Assembly (NCBI GenBank): GCA_913057955.1
Contig: CAJXOB010000011.1
Span: 1 to 34,786 of the forward strand
Length of the DNA: 34,786 nucleotides
Direction: 5' to 3'
From: an uncultured Gammaproteobacteria bacterium
GTDB lineage: Bacteria; Pseudomonadota; Gammaproteobacteria; PS1; Pseudothioglobaceae
The stretch's first letter is position 1; the number at the start of each line of letters is the position of its first letter. The notes under the pieces are model-generated. The model searched no databases, had not been told where the DNA came from, and worked only from the letters and a program-made list of their open reading frames with translations. The position numbers and the translations under genes are program-made. Below, piece by piece: positions 1 to 8,785 of the stretch.

Positions 1-129
1 CCAGGTGACAATGTTAAGATGACAATTGAGTTACTTGCTCCGATTGCAATGGAAGAAGGATTAAGATTTGCAATTAGAGAAGGTGGACGCACAGTAGGTG
101 CTGGAGTCGTCTCGAAAATTACGAGTTGA
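1..129 (+). CDS. tuf: Elongation factor Tu, C-terminal end (partial)
   Basis: Only the last 42 codons are in the window; the 5' part lies upstream. The frame reads [20 protein letters not shown] and ends [14 protein letters not shown]. This matches domain 3 of bacterial EF-Tu, including the near-invariant [18 protein letters not shown] block. EF-Tu is the GTPase that carries aminoacyl-tRNA to the ribosome. Its position directly before rpsJ, with a terminator between, is that of tufA at the end of the str operon in gammaproteobacteria. The upstream partners rpsL, rpsG and fusA are not visible here, so whether this is tufA or tufB is inferred from context only. Confidence 0.97.
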   Translation, partial: PGDNVKMTIELLAPIAMEEGLRFAIREGGRTVGAGVVSKITS

Positions 130-133
130 TTAG

Positions 134-164
134 TTGAATAATGGCCGTCGATATCTTGTATAAT
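134..164 (+). promoter_or_regulatory. Candidate promoter of the S10 operon, overlapping the tuf terminator
   Basis: A perfect TATAAT lies at 159-164, inside the loop and descending arm of the tuf terminator. TTGAAT at 134-139 could be its -35, but the spacer is 19 nt, which is long. Initiation would fall near 171, giving a leader of about 38 nt before rpsJ. It is the best -10 element in the 79-nt gap, yet a long-spaced hexamer pair in AT-rich DNA can arise by chance. Confidence 0.35.
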
Positions 165-176
165 CGACGGTTTTTT
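145..176 (+). terminator. Rho-independent terminator after tuf
   Basis: A perfect 8-bp stem, CCGTCGAT (145-152) with ATCGACGG (163-170), encloses a 10-nt loop and is followed at once by six T (171-176). This is a textbook intrinsic terminator, 16 nt after the tuf stop. It should separate the str-type transcript from the ribosomal-protein operon that follows. Confidence 0.85.
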
Positions 177-208
177 CGTATCACAAGTTAGATAAGGTAA
201 ATAGGCAA

Positions 209-520
209 ATGAGCAATCAAAATATTAGAATTAAATTAAAGGCATTTGATCATCGATTAATCGATAAATCAGCCGTAGAGATTGTAGAAACAGCTAAACG
301 AACTGGTGCTAGTGTAAGGGGTCCAATCCCTTTACCTACTAAGACAGAACGTTTTACTGTGTTGTCTTCTCCGCATGTTAACAAAGATGCTAGAGATCAG
401 TACCAACTTAAAACTTATGTTAGGTTGATGGACGTAATTAGTCCAACAGACAAAACCGTAGACGCATTGATGAAATTAGATCTTGCTGCTGGTGTTGATG
501 TGAAAATCCAACTTAACTAA
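209..520 (+). CDS. rpsJ: 30S ribosomal protein S10 (NusE)
   Basis: The product has 103 residues, the same length as E. coli S10. It binds the 3' domain of 16S rRNA in the 30S head. In E. coli it also acts as NusE, pairing with NusB in antitermination. The conserved loop with [20 protein letters not shown] (about residues 33-52) and the following [12 protein letters not shown] are clear family marks. The ATG at 209 is preceded by an AAGG-containing purine stretch at 194-197. It is the first gene of the S10 part of the super-operon, right after the tuf terminator, and rplC follows after 22 nt. Confidence 0.98.
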   Translation: MSNQNIRIKLKAFDHRLIDKSAVEIVETAKRTGASVRGPIPLPTKTERFTVLSSPHVNKDARDQYQLKTYVRLMDVISPTDKTVDALMKLDLAAGVDVKIQLN

Positions 521-542
521 TAGAATAGAAAGGATTAATAAA

Positions 543-1364
543 ATGGCAATTGCATTAGTAGGAACAAAATTAGGAATGACACGTTTGATGGCTGATGATG
601 GTTCAGCATCTTCTGTTAGTGTCATTAAGATAGAGCCTAACCGAGTAGTGCAGAGTAAATCTGTTGATACAGATGGTTATAATGCAGTTCAAGTTACGAC
701 TGGAAAAAAGACTAATAAGAAAGGTGACGCAAAGATTCGTCGTGTTTCTAGTTCTTTAAAAGGTCATTATGCAAAAGCATCTCAAGAAATTGGCCTTGGA
801 CTATGGGAAATGAGAGTTAGTGAGAATGAAGTTTCTGACATGCCTAACCTTGATGTATCTTATTTTGGAGCTGGGCATTATGTAAATGTTACTGGTCGAT
901 CTAAAGGTAAAGGATTTCAAGGTGGTGTAAAGCGCCATAACTTTAGTATGCAAGATGCAACTCATGGAAACTCAGTTTCTCACCGTGCAATTGGTTCTAC
1001 AGGACAATGTCAGGATCCAGGACGTGTATTCAAAGGCAAAAAAATGGCCGGTCAAATGGGTAATTCTCAAGTGACAGAAGAATGTCTGGAAATCCTAAGA
1101 GTTGATAATGAGCGTAATTTGTTATTAGTTAAAGGTGCAATTCCAGGTTCTAAGAATGGCTTTGTGAGAGTATTTCTGTCAGATAAAAAGAACAAAATTA
1201 ATTCTGAAATAAGTAAACAGTTATCTGAACAACAAGTTTCTCCAGTTGAAGAAGTTGCAGAAACATTTGTTGAGGCATCAGTTGAAGCAGTAGTTGAAGC
1301 TCCTATAGTTGAAGATGTTGCAACAGATATTGAACAAAATCAAGATAAAGAAACTGAAGCTTAA
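543..1364 (+). CDS. rplC: 50S ribosomal protein L3 with acidic C-terminal extension
   Basis: L3 is a primary 23S rRNA-binding protein that nucleates 50S assembly; its long loop reaches the peptidyl-transferase centre. Residues 1-218 align along the E. coli protein (about 209 residues), including [20 protein letters not shown] and [13 protein letters not shown]. The glutamine in GSTGQ corresponds to the one methylated by PrmB in E. coli. The remaining 55 residues (219-273) are extra. They are rich in Glu, Val and Ala, with 15 acidic and 2 basic residues, in a VEE/VEA pattern that suggests a disordered or helical tail. The frame stays open and in register, so this is not an assembly artefact that I can see. 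The rplD start lies 26 nt downstream. Confidence 0.97.
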   Translation: MAIALVGTKLGMTRLMADDGSASSVSVIKIEPNRVVQSKSVDTDGYNAVQVTTGKKTNKKGDAKIRRVSSSLKGHYAKASQEIGLGLWEMRVSENEVSDMPNLDVSYFGAGHYVNVTGRSKGKGFQGGVKRHNFSMQDATHGNSVSHRAIGSTGQCQDPGRVFKGKKMAGQMGNSQVTEECLEILRVDNERNLLLVKGAIPGSKNGFVRVFLSDKKNKINSEISKQLSEQQVSPVEEVAETFVEASVEAVVEAPIVEDVATDIEQNQDKETEA

Positions 1365-1390
1365 TAAATAGTTTATTTAAAGGTCTAACG

Positions 1391-2005
1391 ATGAAAGTAA
1401 AAGTATTAAATTTAAAAACGAACAAATCTACTTCTCAAGAAGTTTCAGATGATATTTTTGGTCGGAACTATAATGAGTCATTAGTTCACCAAATAACAAC
1501 TGCCTATATGGCAGGTGGAAGAAGTGGTACTAAAGCTCAAAAAAATCGTGCTGCTGTTAGCGGTGGTGGAAAGAAGCCTTGGAAGCAGAAAGGTACTGGT
1601 CGCGCTAGAGCGGGTACTTCACGTGGTCCTATTTGGAGAAGTGGTGGTGTAACTTTTGCCGCTCAGCCTCGTAACTATTCACAAAAAGTTAATAAGAAAA
1701 TGTACAAAGGTGCAATTAGTGTTATATTTTCAGAATTGCTTCGTAATGATCGCCTAAAGATAGTTTCAGATCTTGAAATTACTGAACCAAAAACAAAAAA
1801 TATCACTTCACTAATGAAATCCTTAAACCTTAAGGATGCTTTGTTGATGACAGATGAGCTAGATGAGAACTTATACTTATCTTCACGTAATTTGTATCAT
1901 GTCGGTGTTTGTGATACGCAAAGTATAGACCCAGTAAGTTTGATTGGTTATGACAATGTAGTTATGACAAAAGCTGCGTTAAAAAAAGTTGAGGCAATGT
2001 TATGA
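1391..2005 (+). CDS. rplD: 50S ribosomal protein L4
   Basis: The product has 204 residues (E. coli 201). L4 binds domain I of 23S rRNA, and its extended loop lines the narrowest part of the exit tunnel. That loop is visible at about residues 43-90 as [20 protein letters not shown] followed by [10 protein letters not shown]. In E. coli, L4 also represses its own operon by binding the long S10 leader. Here the gap before rpsJ is too short for a leader of that size, so this control is probably absent or different. The stop overlaps the rplW start by 4 nt (ATGA), which suggests translational coupling. Confidence 0.98.
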   Translation: MKVKVLNLKTNKSTSQEVSDDIFGRNYNESLVHQITTAYMAGGRSGTKAQKNRAAVSGGGKKPWKQKGTGRARAGTSRGPIWRSGGVTFAAQPRNYSQKVNKKMYKGAISVIFSELLRNDRLKIVSDLEITEPKTKNITSLMKSLNLKDALLMTDELDENLYLSSRNLYHVGVCDTQSIDPVSLIGYDNVVMTKAALKKVEAML

Positions 2006-2292
2006 ATAAAGAAAAAATATTAAGCGTCCTACTAGGACCCATTGTTTCTGAAAAATCTACTTTAGCATCGGCCAATAACCAGTACGTCTTCAAGGTTAGA
2101 CCTGATAGTAATAAGAGAGAAGTGAAAGCTGCAGTTGAAGAATTATTTGGAGTTACTGTTGAAGGTGTTACTACATCGAATGTAAAAGGTAAGAGAAAGA
2201 TTTACAAAGGTAAAGCTGGACAGCGAGTTAATTGGAAAAAAGCGGTCGTTAAAGTGTCTGAAGGTCAGATGATTGACGCAACTGCCTCATAG
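2002..2292 (+). CDS. rplW: 50S ribosomal protein L23
   Basis: The product has 96 residues (E. coli 100). L23 sits at the tunnel exit and is the docking site for trigger factor and the signal recognition particle. The docking motif Val-Ser-Glu is present at residues 15-17 (GPIVSEKS). The C-terminal part with the basic extended loop ([20 protein letters not shown]) is typical of the family. Its ATG overlaps the rplD stop by 4 nt. rplB begins 10 nt after its stop. Confidence 0.97.
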   Translation: MNKEKILSVLLGPIVSEKSTLASANNQYVFKVRPDSNKREVKAAVEELFGVTVEGVTTSNVKGKRKIYKGKAGQRVNWKKAVVKVSEGQMIDATAS

Positions 2293-2302
2293 AGAATTTA
2301 TT

Positions 2303-3127
2303 ATGGCATTAGTTATAAAAAGAAAACCAACCTCACCAGGTAGAAGACATGTTGTCAGTGTAGTTGATAAAGATTTGCACAAAGGAAAACCTTTTGCAGC
2401 TTTAACAGAGAGCAAGAATAGAATAAATGGTCGCAATAACCGTGGAAAAATCACTGTTAGGCATAGAGGTGGAGGCCATAAACAGAGATATCGTATTATT
2501 GACTTTAAACGTAATAAGGATGATATAGCTGCAACAGTTGAAAGAATTGAATACGATCCAAATAGAAGCGCAAACATTGCTTTAGTTCTATATGCAGATG
2601 GTGAAAGACGATACATAATTGCACCAAAGGGCGTTAATGCTGGTGACAAAGTTATTTCTGGAAACTCAGTTGCAATTCAAACAGGTAATACCCTGCCTTT
2701 GAGTAATATTCCACTTGGTAGCGTAATACATTGTGTTGAGCTTAAGCCACAAAAAGGAGCGCAAATTGCAAGAAGCGCTGGCACTTCAGTGCAACTAGTA
2801 GCTAAAGAAGGTAACTACGTTACCCTTAGACTTCGTTCTGGTGAGGTGAGAAAAGTACTAGCTGAATGTCGCGCGACTCTTGGTCAGGTTTCAAAGTCAG
2901 AACATAGTTTAAGAAAATTAGGAAAGGCTGGAGCGACACGCTGGAGAGGAGTTAGACCAACAGTACGTGGAGTAGTAATGAATCCAGTTGATCACCCACA
3001 TGGTGGTGGTGAAGGAAAAACTAGTGGTGGTAGACATCCAGTTTCTCCTTGGGGTACTCCTACTAAAGGATACAAAACACGTAGCAATAAACGTACTGAT
3101 AAGCTTATCGTACGTCGCAGAAATTAA
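2303..3127 (+). CDS. rplB: 50S ribosomal protein L2
   Basis: The product has 274 residues (E. coli 273). L2 binds domain IV of 23S rRNA and is needed for subunit joining and peptidyl-transferase activity. The signature [20 protein letters not shown] is present, with the conserved histidines at about residues 231 and 233. The frame is open upstream to 2273, but that longer start would overlap rplW and add ten residues with no counterpart in the family. The ATG at 2303 gives [15 protein letters not shown], which matches the usual N-terminus. Confidence 0.97.
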   Translation: MALVIKRKPTSPGRRHVVSVVDKDLHKGKPFAALTESKNRINGRNNRGKITVRHRGGGHKQRYRIIDFKRNKDDIAATVERIEYDPNRSANIALVLYADGERRYIIAPKGVNAGDKVISGNSVAIQTGNTLPLSNIPLGSVIHCVELKPQKGAQIARSAGTSVQLVAKEGNYVTLRLRSGEVRKVLAECRATLGQVSKSEHSLRKLGKAGATRWRGVRPTVRGVVMNPVDHPHGGGEGKTSGGRHPVSPWGTPTKGYKTRSNKRTDKLIVRRRN

Positions 3128-3136
3128 AGGGAAATT

Positions 3137-3406
3137 ATGGCAAGATCACTTAGAAAAGGTCCATTTGTAGATGAGCATTTAATCAAAAAAGTATTAAAGG
3201 CTCAAGATAACAACGATAGAAAACCAATTAAGACTTGGTCTCGTCGTTCAGTTATTGTTCCTGAAATGATTGGGTTAACAATAGCTATACATAATGGTCG
3301 TAATCATGTTCCAGTTTCAATAAATGAGAATATGATTGGTCATAAATTAGGCGAGTTTGCCGTAACAAGAACATTCAAGAGTCACTCCGGTGACCGTAAA
3401 TCGTAA
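3137..3406 (+). CDS. rpsS: 30S ribosomal protein S19
   Basis: The product has 89 residues (E. coli 92). S19 forms a complex with S13 in the 30S head and contacts the A-site tRNA region and the bridge to the 50S subunit. The N-terminus [19 protein letters not shown] and the C-terminal [19 protein letters not shown] are diagnostic. The start is preceded by AAAGGGAAATT, a good ribosome-binding site. It lies 9 nt after rplB and 15 nt before rplV. Confidence 0.98.
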   Translation: MARSLRKGPFVDEHLIKKVLKAQDNNDRKPIKTWSRRSVIVPEMIGLTIAIHNGRNHVPVSINENMIGHKLGEFAVTRTFKSHSGDRKS

Positions 3407-3421
3407 GCATAAGGTGACATC

Positions 3422-3754
3422 ATGATAGAAGTTAAAGCAATTCATAAATACGCAAAAATCTCACCTTTTAAAGTTAGATTAATTGCGGATCAAATTAGAA
3501 ATAAGCCAGTTGAAGAGGCTTTGAGCATTTTGACATTTAGCAATAAAAAAGCTGCGGTACTTGTAAAAAAAGTTCTAAGTTCTGCGATTTCTAATGCCGA
3601 GCATAATGATGGATTAGATGTAGATGAATTAAAGGTAAGTAGTATTTTCGTTAACGAAGGTTCTACAATGAAACGTATTCGCCCTAGAGCAAAAGGTAGA
3701 GCGAATCGTATTCTTAAACGATCAAGCCACATTAGTGTTGGCGTAAGCGAGTAA
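3422..3754 (+). CDS. rplV: 50S ribosomal protein L22
   Basis: The product has 110 residues, the same as E. coli. L22 binds all six domains of 23S rRNA. Its long beta-hairpin (about residues 80-100, [19 protein letters not shown]) reaches into the exit tunnel near L4 and is the site where macrolide-resistance changes arise in other bacteria. The hairpin is intact here. The ATG at 3422 follows AAGGTGA. rpsC begins only 6 nt after the stop. Confidence 0.98.
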   Translation: MIEVKAIHKYAKISPFKVRLIADQIRNKPVEEALSILTFSNKKAAVLVKKVLSSAISNAEHNDGLDVDELKVSSIFVNEGSTMKRIRPRAKGRANRILKRSSHISVGVSE

Positions 3755-3760
3755 AAAATT

Positions 3761-4453
3761 ATGGGTCAAAAAGTAAATCCAGTAGGCATAAGATTAGGAA
3801 TTGTTAAAGATTGGCATTCAAAGTGGTATGCCAGCAGTAAAAACTATTCTGAGTATTTGTTGTCTGATATTGCAGTAAGAGACTTCTTGTTTAAAGAATT
3901 AGCAACAGCCTCAGTAAGTCGTATTAGCATTGAAAGGTTATCAAATACAGCTAAAGTTATTATTCATACGGCTCGACCTGGGATAGTCATTGGTAAAAAA
4001 GGTGCTGATATTGAAAAATTAAAGAACCTAGTTTCTAAAATGATGAGTATTCCTGTTCATATAAGTATTGAAGAAGTTAAGCAGCCTGAATTAGATGCTC
4101 GCTTAGTTGCTGAAAATATAGCACAACAGCTTGAGAAGCGTGTGATGTACAGACGCGCAGTAAAACGTGTTTTAGGTAATGCCACAAGATTGGGTGCACT
4201 TGGAATTAAAATAATGGTCAGTGGCCGATTAAATGGTGCTGAGATAGCTCGCTCTGAGTGGTACCGTGAAGGTCGTGTTCCATTACATACATTTAGAGCT
4301 GACGTTGACTATAGTAGTTACAGAGCGAATACACAGTATGGCGTTATTGGTATTAAAGTGTGGATTTTTAAAGGCGAAATACTAGATCATAATAAAGGCA
4401 CTATTGAAGAAGTTTCAAAACGTGGTGCTGGAAAACAAACAGTAAAGAAGTAA
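3761..4453 (+). CDS. rpsC: 30S ribosomal protein S3
   Basis: The product has 230 residues (E. coli 233). S3 lines the mRNA entry channel with S4 and S5 and contributes to mRNA helicase activity. The type II KH domain is visible, with its GKKG loop at about residues 78-81 inside [17 protein letters not shown]. The C-terminal domain carries [20 protein letters not shown], a strong family block. The N-terminus [14 protein letters not shown] is standard. It is separated from rplV by 6 nt and from rplP by 12 nt. Confidence 0.98.
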   Translation: MGQKVNPVGIRLGIVKDWHSKWYASSKNYSEYLLSDIAVRDFLFKELATASVSRISIERLSNTAKVIIHTARPGIVIGKKGADIEKLKNLVSKMMSIPVHISIEEVKQPELDARLVAENIAQQLEKRVMYRRAVKRVLGNATRLGALGIKIMVSGRLNGAEIARSEWYREGRVPLHTFRADVDYSSYRANTQYGVIGIKVWIFKGEILDHNKGTIEEVSKRGAGKQTVKK

Positions 4454-4465
4454 AGGAATTAAGAA

Positions 4466-4876
4466 ATGTTGCAACCTAAACGTACAAAATTTAGAAAAAT
4501 GATGAAAAGCCGTAATCGCGGTTTAGCAGCTGGTCACAATGTAAGCTTTGGTGATATTGGACTCCAGGCAACTGGCAGGTGTCGAATGACTGCTAGGCAA
4601 ATTGAAGCAGCTCGTCGCGCAATGACAAGACATGTTAAGCGCCAAGGAAAAATTTGGATTCGCGTTTTTCCTGATAAGCCTATTACTAAGAAGCCTCTAG
4701 AGGTGCGTATGGGTAAAGGTAAGGGAAGTGTTGAATATTGGGTTGCGCAAGTTAAACCTGGTCAAATGCTATTTGAAATGCAAGGTGTCGATGAAGTAGT
4801 CGCTAGAGAGGCTTTTGAGCTTGCAGCTGCAAAGCTACCAGTTAAAACAACAGTAATTAAACGGACAATAATGTAA
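4466..4876 (+). CDS. rplP: 50S ribosomal protein L16
   Basis: The product has 136 residues, as in E. coli. L16 sits by the A and P sites of the 50S subunit and helps position tRNA; it is a late assembly protein. The N-terminal [11 protein letters not shown] and the block [14 protein letters not shown] are characteristic. Arg81 in [11 protein letters not shown] corresponds to the arginine hydroxylated by the oxygenase YcfD/RoxA in E. coli; whether that enzyme exists here cannot be seen. The last base of the stop codon is the first base of the rpmC ATG. Confidence 0.98.
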   Translation: MLQPKRTKFRKMMKSRNRGLAAGHNVSFGDIGLQATGRCRMTARQIEAARRAMTRHVKRQGKIWIRVFPDKPITKKPLEVRMGKGKGSVEYWVAQVKPGQMLFEMQGVDEVVAREAFELAAAKLPVKTTVIKRTIM

Positions 4877-5064
4877 TGGATGTTAAAGAATTAAGAGATC
4901 AAGATGAGTCTCAATTAAATGAACAGCTTATAACATTGCTTAAAGAGCATTTTGAATTGCGTATGCAACAGAGCACTTCTCAATTAAAAGATTTATCAAA
5001 GCTTAGTAAAACAAAAAAAGCAATTGCCCAAATTAAAACAATAATTAATGAGAAGAAGTCATGA
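4876..5064 (+). CDS. rpmC: 50S ribosomal protein L29
   Basis: The product has 62 residues (E. coli 63). L29 is a small two-helix protein next to L23 at the tunnel exit and takes part in trigger factor and SRP docking. The sequence begins [18 protein letters not shown] and keeps the helical [11 protein letters not shown] block typical of the family. It overlaps rplP by 1 nt and rpsQ by 4 nt, so the three genes are likely translationally coupled. Confidence 0.96.
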   Translation: MDVKELRDQDESQLNEQLITLLKEHFELRMQQSTSQLKDLSKLSKTKKAIAQIKTIINEKKS

Positions 5065-5330
5065 GTGAAACTAATTCAGTAGAAAGAATACTTACAGGAA
5101 CAGTTGTTAGTAATAGTCGTGATAAAACAATTGCTGTTTTAGTAGAGCGCAAAGTGCGTCATCCAATTTATAAAAAGTATATTAAGCGCAGCACAAAAGT
5201 TCATGCACATGATGAGAAGAATGAGTGTGGTCTTGGAGATGTTGTAAGAGTTTCTGAATCAAAGCCTTTCTCGAAAACAAAGAACTGGGCGTTGGTAGAA
5301 GTTGTTGAAAAATCTGTAAACATTGATTAA
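5061..5330 (+). CDS. rpsQ: 30S ribosomal protein S17
   Basis: The product has 89 residues (E. coli 84). S17 is an OB-fold protein that binds the 5' domain of 16S rRNA early in assembly. The motifs [18 protein letters not shown] and [20 protein letters not shown] are diagnostic. The ATG overlaps the rpmC stop by 4 nt. In E. coli the S10 operon ends with this gene and the spc promoter follows. Here only 25 nt separate it from rplN and I see no good promoter in them. Confidence 0.97.
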   Translation: MSETNSVERILTGTVVSNSRDKTIAVLVERKVRHPIYKKYIKRSTKVHAHDEKNECGLGDVVRVSESKPFSKTKNWALVEVVEKSVNID

Positions 5331-5355
5331 CTAGTAGCATCTTAGAGAGAAGAAT

Positions 5356-5724
5356 ATGATTCAAATGCAAACAAGATTACATATAGCTGACAATAGTGGT
5401 GGTGTTAAAGCTATGTGTATTAAAGTCTTAGGTGGTTCAAAGCGTCGTTATGCTAATATTGGCGATGTTATTAAGGTTAGTATAAAAGAGGCATCTCCGC
5501 GCGGTAAAGTTAAAAAAGGTGATGTGTATGACGCGGTTGTAGTTAGAACTGCTCATGGCGTTCGTCGAAGTGATGGATCACGAATTCGCTTTGATAATAA
5601 TGCTGTTGTGCTTTTAACACCAAAATTAGAGCCAATTGGTACACGTATTTTTGGACCTGTGACTCGTGAATTAAGAAATGCGCAGTTTATGAAGATTGTT
5701 TCACTTGCACCAGAGGTTCTTTGA
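5356..5724 (+). CDS. rplN: 50S ribosomal protein L14
   Basis: The product has 122 residues (E. coli 123). L14 lies at the subunit interface, forms bridges to 16S rRNA and is the target of the silencing factor RsfS. The signature [20 protein letters not shown] and the basic loop [11 protein letters not shown] are present. The ATG at 5356 is preceded by GAGAGAAG. It is the first gene of the spc-type block. Its stop overlaps the preferred rplX start by one base (TGATG). Confidence 0.98.
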   Translation: MIQMQTRLHIADNSGGVKAMCIKVLGGSKRRYANIGDVIKVSIKEASPRGKVKKGDVYDAVVVRTAHGVRRSDGSRIRFDNNAVVLLTPKLEPIGTRIFGPVTRELRNAQFMKIVSLAPEVL

Positions 5725-6035
5725 TGATGAAAATTAAACAAAACGATGAAGTTATAGTAATCGCAGGAAAAGACAAAGGCTCAATTGGAACGGTAACTAA
5801 GGTTCTTGGAGTAAAGGTTATTGTAGAAGGTTTAAATATTGCTAAAAAACATGTTCGTGCCAATCCTCAGGAAGGTATTCAGGGTGGTATCGAAGAAAAG
5901 GAAATGCCATTAAGTATTTCAAATGTTGCAATTTACAATCCAACTTCAAAAAAAGCAGATCGCATTGGAGTTAGGGCTGATGATAAAGGTGTAAAAGAAA
6001 GGTTTTATAAATCGAGCGGTGAATCCGTACTTTGA
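5724..6035 (+). CDS. rplX: 50S ribosomal protein L24
   Basis: L24 starts 50S assembly by binding domain I of 23S rRNA. The KOW motif is clear near the N-terminus ([20 protein letters not shown]), followed by [13 protein letters not shown] chose the ATG at 5724, which gives 103 residues and shares one base with the rplN stop. The ATG at 5727 is equally possible, and a TTG at 5721 also opens the frame. E. coli L24 has 104 residues, so all three fit in length. Confidence 0.95.
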   Translation: MMKIKQNDEVIVIAGKDKGSIGTVTKVLGVKVIVEGLNIAKKHVRANPQEGIQGGIEEKEMPLSISNVAIYNPTSKKADRIGVRADDKGVKERFYKSSGESVL

Positions 6036-6058
6036 TATAACAAATAAATAGGTGACAA

Positions 6059-6610
6059 GTGTCTAGACTACAAGAACAATATAAAAATGAAATCCTTCCT
6101 AAATTAAAGGAAGAATTAGGCGTTTCTAATACAATGTCAGTTCCTAAGATTGAAAAAATAACAATCAATATGGGTCTGGGAAGTGCATTAGGCGATAAAA
6201 AAATATTAGAAAGTGCACTCGAAGAGTTGGGTTTAATTTCTTCGCAAAAACCGATGACTTGTCTTGCAAGAAAATCAGTTGCAAGTTTTAAACTTAGAGA
6301 AGGTAACGCTATAGGTTGTAAAGTTACCCTTAGAAAAGAAAGAATGTATGAATTTCTAGATCGTTTAGTAAATGTTGCAATACCTCGTATTAGAGATTTT
6401 CGTGGACTTAATGAGAAATCGTTTGATGGCCGTGGAAACTACAATATGGGAATTACTGAGCAGATAGTGTTTCCTGAAATAGAATTTGATAAAGTAACAA
6501 AAGTGCGTGGTATGGATATTGCAATCACTACTAATGCAAAAAATGATGAAGATGCTAAGAAACTATTGGCGATGTTTAATTTTCCATTCAAAGGAGAAAA
6601 TAATGGCTAA
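6059..6610 (+). CDS. rplE: 50S ribosomal protein L5
   Basis: The product has 183 residues (E. coli 179). L5 binds 5S rRNA in the central protuberance and contacts the P-site tRNA. Family blocks include [31 protein letters not shown] and [17 protein letters not shown]. The start is GTG at 6059, preceded by AGGTGA at 6050-6055, a clear ribosome-binding site. No upstream ATG gives a better N-terminus. The gene overlaps rpsN by 8 nt. Confidence 0.97.
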   Translation: MSRLQEQYKNEILPKLKEELGVSNTMSVPKIEKITINMGLGSALGDKKILESALEELGLISSQKPMTCLARKSVASFKLREGNAIGCKVTLRKERMYEFLDRLVNVAIPRIRDFRGLNEKSFDGRGNYNMGITEQIVFPEIEFDKVTKVRGMDIAITTNAKNDEDAKKLLAMFNFPFKGENNG

Positions 6611-6908
6611 AAAGTCTATGATTAACAGAGATGTTAAGCGATCAAAGTTGGTCGAAAAGTTTAAGGAAAAACGTCTTGAGCTAAAAAAAACTATTAAGAG
6701 TATTCATACTTCTGATGAGGATCGCTTTCAGGCGGTGATTAAATTGCAATCACTCCCAAGAGATGCTTCACCTGTGCGTCAACGTAATCGTTGCGGTTTA
6801 TCAGGTCGTCCTCACGGTTTTTATCGTAAATTTGGCTTGGCCAAATCTCAACTCAGAGAGCGCACCATGAATGGTGAAGTTCCTGGATTATCTAAAGCAA
6901 GCTGGTAG
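6603..6908 (+). CDS. rpsN: 30S ribosomal protein S14 (zinc-free type)
   Basis: The product has 101 residues, as in E. coli. S14 sits in the 30S head near S3, S10 and S19. The C-terminal block [20 protein letters not shown] is diagnostic. Only one cysteine is present, so this is the zinc-independent form. The frame is open further upstream, but [13 protein letters not shown] at 6603 is the family N-terminus. It is preceded by AAAGGAG in the rplE coding end. The 8-nt overlap with rplE suggests coupling. Confidence 0.97.
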   Translation: MAKKSMINRDVKRSKLVEKFKEKRLELKKTIKSIHTSDEDRFQAVIKLQSLPRDASPVRQRNRCGLSGRPHGFYRKFGLAKSQLRERTMNGEVPGLSKASW

Positions 6909-6917
6909 GAGTTTAAT

Positions 6918-7316
6918 ATGAGTATGTCTGACCCAATAGCTGATATGTTGACTAGAATTAGGAATGCACAAGCAGTTAATAAAGATCAAGTAAGTATCCC
7001 AGCTTCAAGTTTGAAGTCTGCAATTGCTAGCGTTATGCAAGATGAAGGTTATATCACTTCTTTTTCTATTGAAGGCGATAAGGCTTCGAATAAAACGTTA
7101 GTAATAAAATTAAAATATTTTGATAGCCAGCCAGTTATTGAAACGTTAAACAGAATTTCTAAGCCCAGCTTAAGGCACTATGCAAGCAAAGATGATATGC
7201 CAAGAATAATGAATGGACTTGGGATCGTTATTGTTTCAACGCCAAAAGGTGTAATGACAGGCCAAGCTGCCAAAGCTCAAAATATTGGCGGCGAAGTTTT
7301 GTGTAGTGTTTCATAA
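6918..7316 (+). CDS. rpsH: 30S ribosomal protein S8
   Basis: The product has 132 residues (E. coli 130). S8 binds the central domain of 16S rRNA. In E. coli it also represses the spc operon through a target near the start of the L5 gene. The N-terminus [18 protein letters not shown] and the C-terminal [20 protein letters not shown] are characteristic. A second ATG at 6924 is possible, but MSM matches E. coli. An AGGAGTTT ribosome-binding site lies just before 6918. I could not identify an S8 mRNA target with confidence. Confidence 0.97.
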   Translation: MSMSDPIADMLTRIRNAQAVNKDQVSIPASSLKSAIASVMQDEGYITSFSIEGDKASNKTLVIKLKYFDSQPVIETLNRISKPSLRHYASKDDMPRIMNGLGIVIVSTPKGVMTGQAAKAQNIGGEVLCSVS

Positions 7317-7331
7317 TATTGGAGATTAATA

Positions 7332-7877
7332 ATGTCTAGAATTGCAAAAGCACCAATCACAATCCCTGAAGGCGTAAATATTACACAAGCTGAAGGCGTT
7401 ATATCGGTTAAAGGAAAGCTAGGTGAAATGTCAATGCATGTCAATTCATCAGTTCTTGTTTCTAATAACGATAATGTATTAACTTTCGAACCAAATGAAG
7501 TTAGCAAGAAAGAACAAAAAGGTGCGTGGGCTCAAGCAGGAACTGTAAGAGCCAATACAGCAAATTTAATTAAAGGTGTAACAGAAGGCTGGGAGAAAAA
7601 ACTCACTTTAATAGGAGTTGGTTATCGTGCTAAAGCGCAAGGTAAAGTTTTGAATTTAACTTTAGGTTTTTCTCATCCAGTTAACTACAGCTTGCCTGAA
7701 GGTATTTCAGTTGAAACTCCTACACAGACAGAAGTTATTGTTAAAGGTATTGATAAGCAGAAAGTCGGTCAAGCCGCGGCAGAAATTAGAGCATTCCGTC
7801 CACCCGAGCCATATAAAGGCAAAGGCGTTCGTTATACAGATGAGCAGGTTGTTCGTAAAGCTGCTAAGAAAAAATAA
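7332..7877 (+). CDS. rplF: 50S ribosomal protein L6
   Basis: The product has 181 residues (E. coli 177). L6 has two similar domains and lies by the sarcin-ricin loop, where translation factors bind. The N-terminus [17 protein letters not shown] and the C-terminal block [18 protein letters not shown] are family signatures. The start follows TTGGAGATTAAT, a good ribosome-binding site. rplR follows after 17 nt. Confidence 0.98.
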   Translation: MSRIAKAPITIPEGVNITQAEGVISVKGKLGEMSMHVNSSVLVSNNDNVLTFEPNEVSKKEQKGAWAQAGTVRANTANLIKGVTEGWEKKLTLIGVGYRAKAQGKVLNLTLGFSHPVNYSLPEGISVETPTQTEVIVKGIDKQKVGQAAAEIRAFRPPEPYKGKGVRYTDEQVVRKAAKKK

Positions 7878-7894
7878 TAGATAAAGGTAGTTAA

Positions 7895-8242
7895 ATGAAA
7901 TTGTCAAAAAAAGATGCTCGTTTAAGAAGGGCAACAAAATTTAGAGCTAAACATGCTGAAAGGGATGTTGAGCGGTTATGTGTATTCAAATCTTCTCAGC
8001 ATATTTATGCTCAGATTATTAGTGGTTGTGGCACTAAGACGCTTGCTTCTGCATCAAGTATCTCTTTAAAAATGAAGAACGGTGGAAACGTAGAAGCTGC
8101 TTCAAAGGTTGGAGATTTGATAGCGAAGGCTGCTAAAAAAGCTAAAGTTTCTAAGGTCGCATTTGATCGTTCTGGATTTAAGTATCACGGACGAGTGAAA
8201 GCCCTTGCTGAAGCGGCAAGAGAAGGCGGATTAGATTTTTAA
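7895..8242 (+). CDS. rplR: 50S ribosomal protein L18
   Basis: The product has 115 residues (E. coli 117). L18 binds 5S rRNA together with L5. The basic N-terminus ([16 protein letters not shown]) contacts RNA, and the C-terminal [20 protein letters not shown] is diagnostic. It is preceded by AAAGGTAG. It lies between rplF and rpsE, as in the E. coli spc operon. Confidence 0.97.
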   Translation: MKLSKKDARLRRATKFRAKHAERDVERLCVFKSSQHIYAQIISGCGTKTLASASSISLKMKNGGNVEAASKVGDLIAKAAKKAKVSKVAFDRSGFKYHGRVKALAEAAREGGLDF

Positions 8243-8266
8243 TTAAGTAAACTTAAGGTTTAAAGA

Positions 8267-8785
8267 ATGGCTGATAATAAAAGAAATAATTATAAAGAAG
8301 AAAGTGAATTCATCGAAAAGCTAGTTAATATTCGACGCGTAGTTAAAGTTGTTAAGGGTGGTCGAATTTTTGGTTTTTCTGCTCTAGTAGTAGTTGGTGA
8401 TGGAAACGGAAAAGTTGGATATGGAACTGGTAAGGCTCGTGAAGTTCCTCTGGCTATTCAAAAAGCAATGGATAAAGCCAAAAGAGCAATGAAGCCAGTC
8501 CCATTAGTAAATGGAACTTTGCACTATCCTATTACATCATCTGTTGGTGCTGCTAAAGTATATATGCAGCCCGCATCTGAAGGAACAGGCGTTATTGCTG
8601 GTGGACCGATGCGAAGTGTTTTAGAAGCAGTTGGTGTTCATAATATTTTGGCAAAGTGCAATGGTACTCGTAATCCAATTAGTGTCGTTAGAGCTACTGT
8701 TGAAGGTTTAACTCAAATGTCATCACCACAGATAGTTGCTGCAAAGCGCGGTAAAACAGTTGAACAAATTACTGGAGAAGTCTGA
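8267..8785 (+). CDS. rpsE: 30S ribosomal protein S5
   Basis: The product has 172 residues (E. coli 167). S5 helps form the mRNA entry channel and affects accuracy. The N-terminal double-stranded RNA-binding-like domain includes [20 protein letters not shown], and the second domain includes [19 protein letters not shown]. The last base of its TGA stop is the first base of the rpmD ATG, so the two are probably coupled. Confidence 0.98.
   Translation: MADNKRNNYKEESEFIEKLVNIRRVVKVVKGGRIFGFSALVVVGDGNGKVGYGTGKAREVPLAIQKAMDKAKRAMKPVPLVNGTLHYPITSSVGAAKVYMQPASEGTGVIAGGPMRSVLEAVGVHNILAKCNGTRNPISVVRATVEGLTQMSSPQIVAAKRGKTVEQITGEV

Noticed and set aside
2273-2302. Longer start for rplB overlapping rplW
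   Set aside because: It adds ten residues not seen in L2 proteins; the ATG at 2303 gives the standard N-terminus.
2988-3170. Short open frame overlapping rplB and rpsS
   Set aside because: It is an out-of-frame reading of two certain ribosomal-protein genes.
6507-6602. Longer start for rpsN inside rplE
   Set aside because: The extra residues are rplE read out of frame; AAAGGAG before 6603 and MAKKSMINR define the real start.
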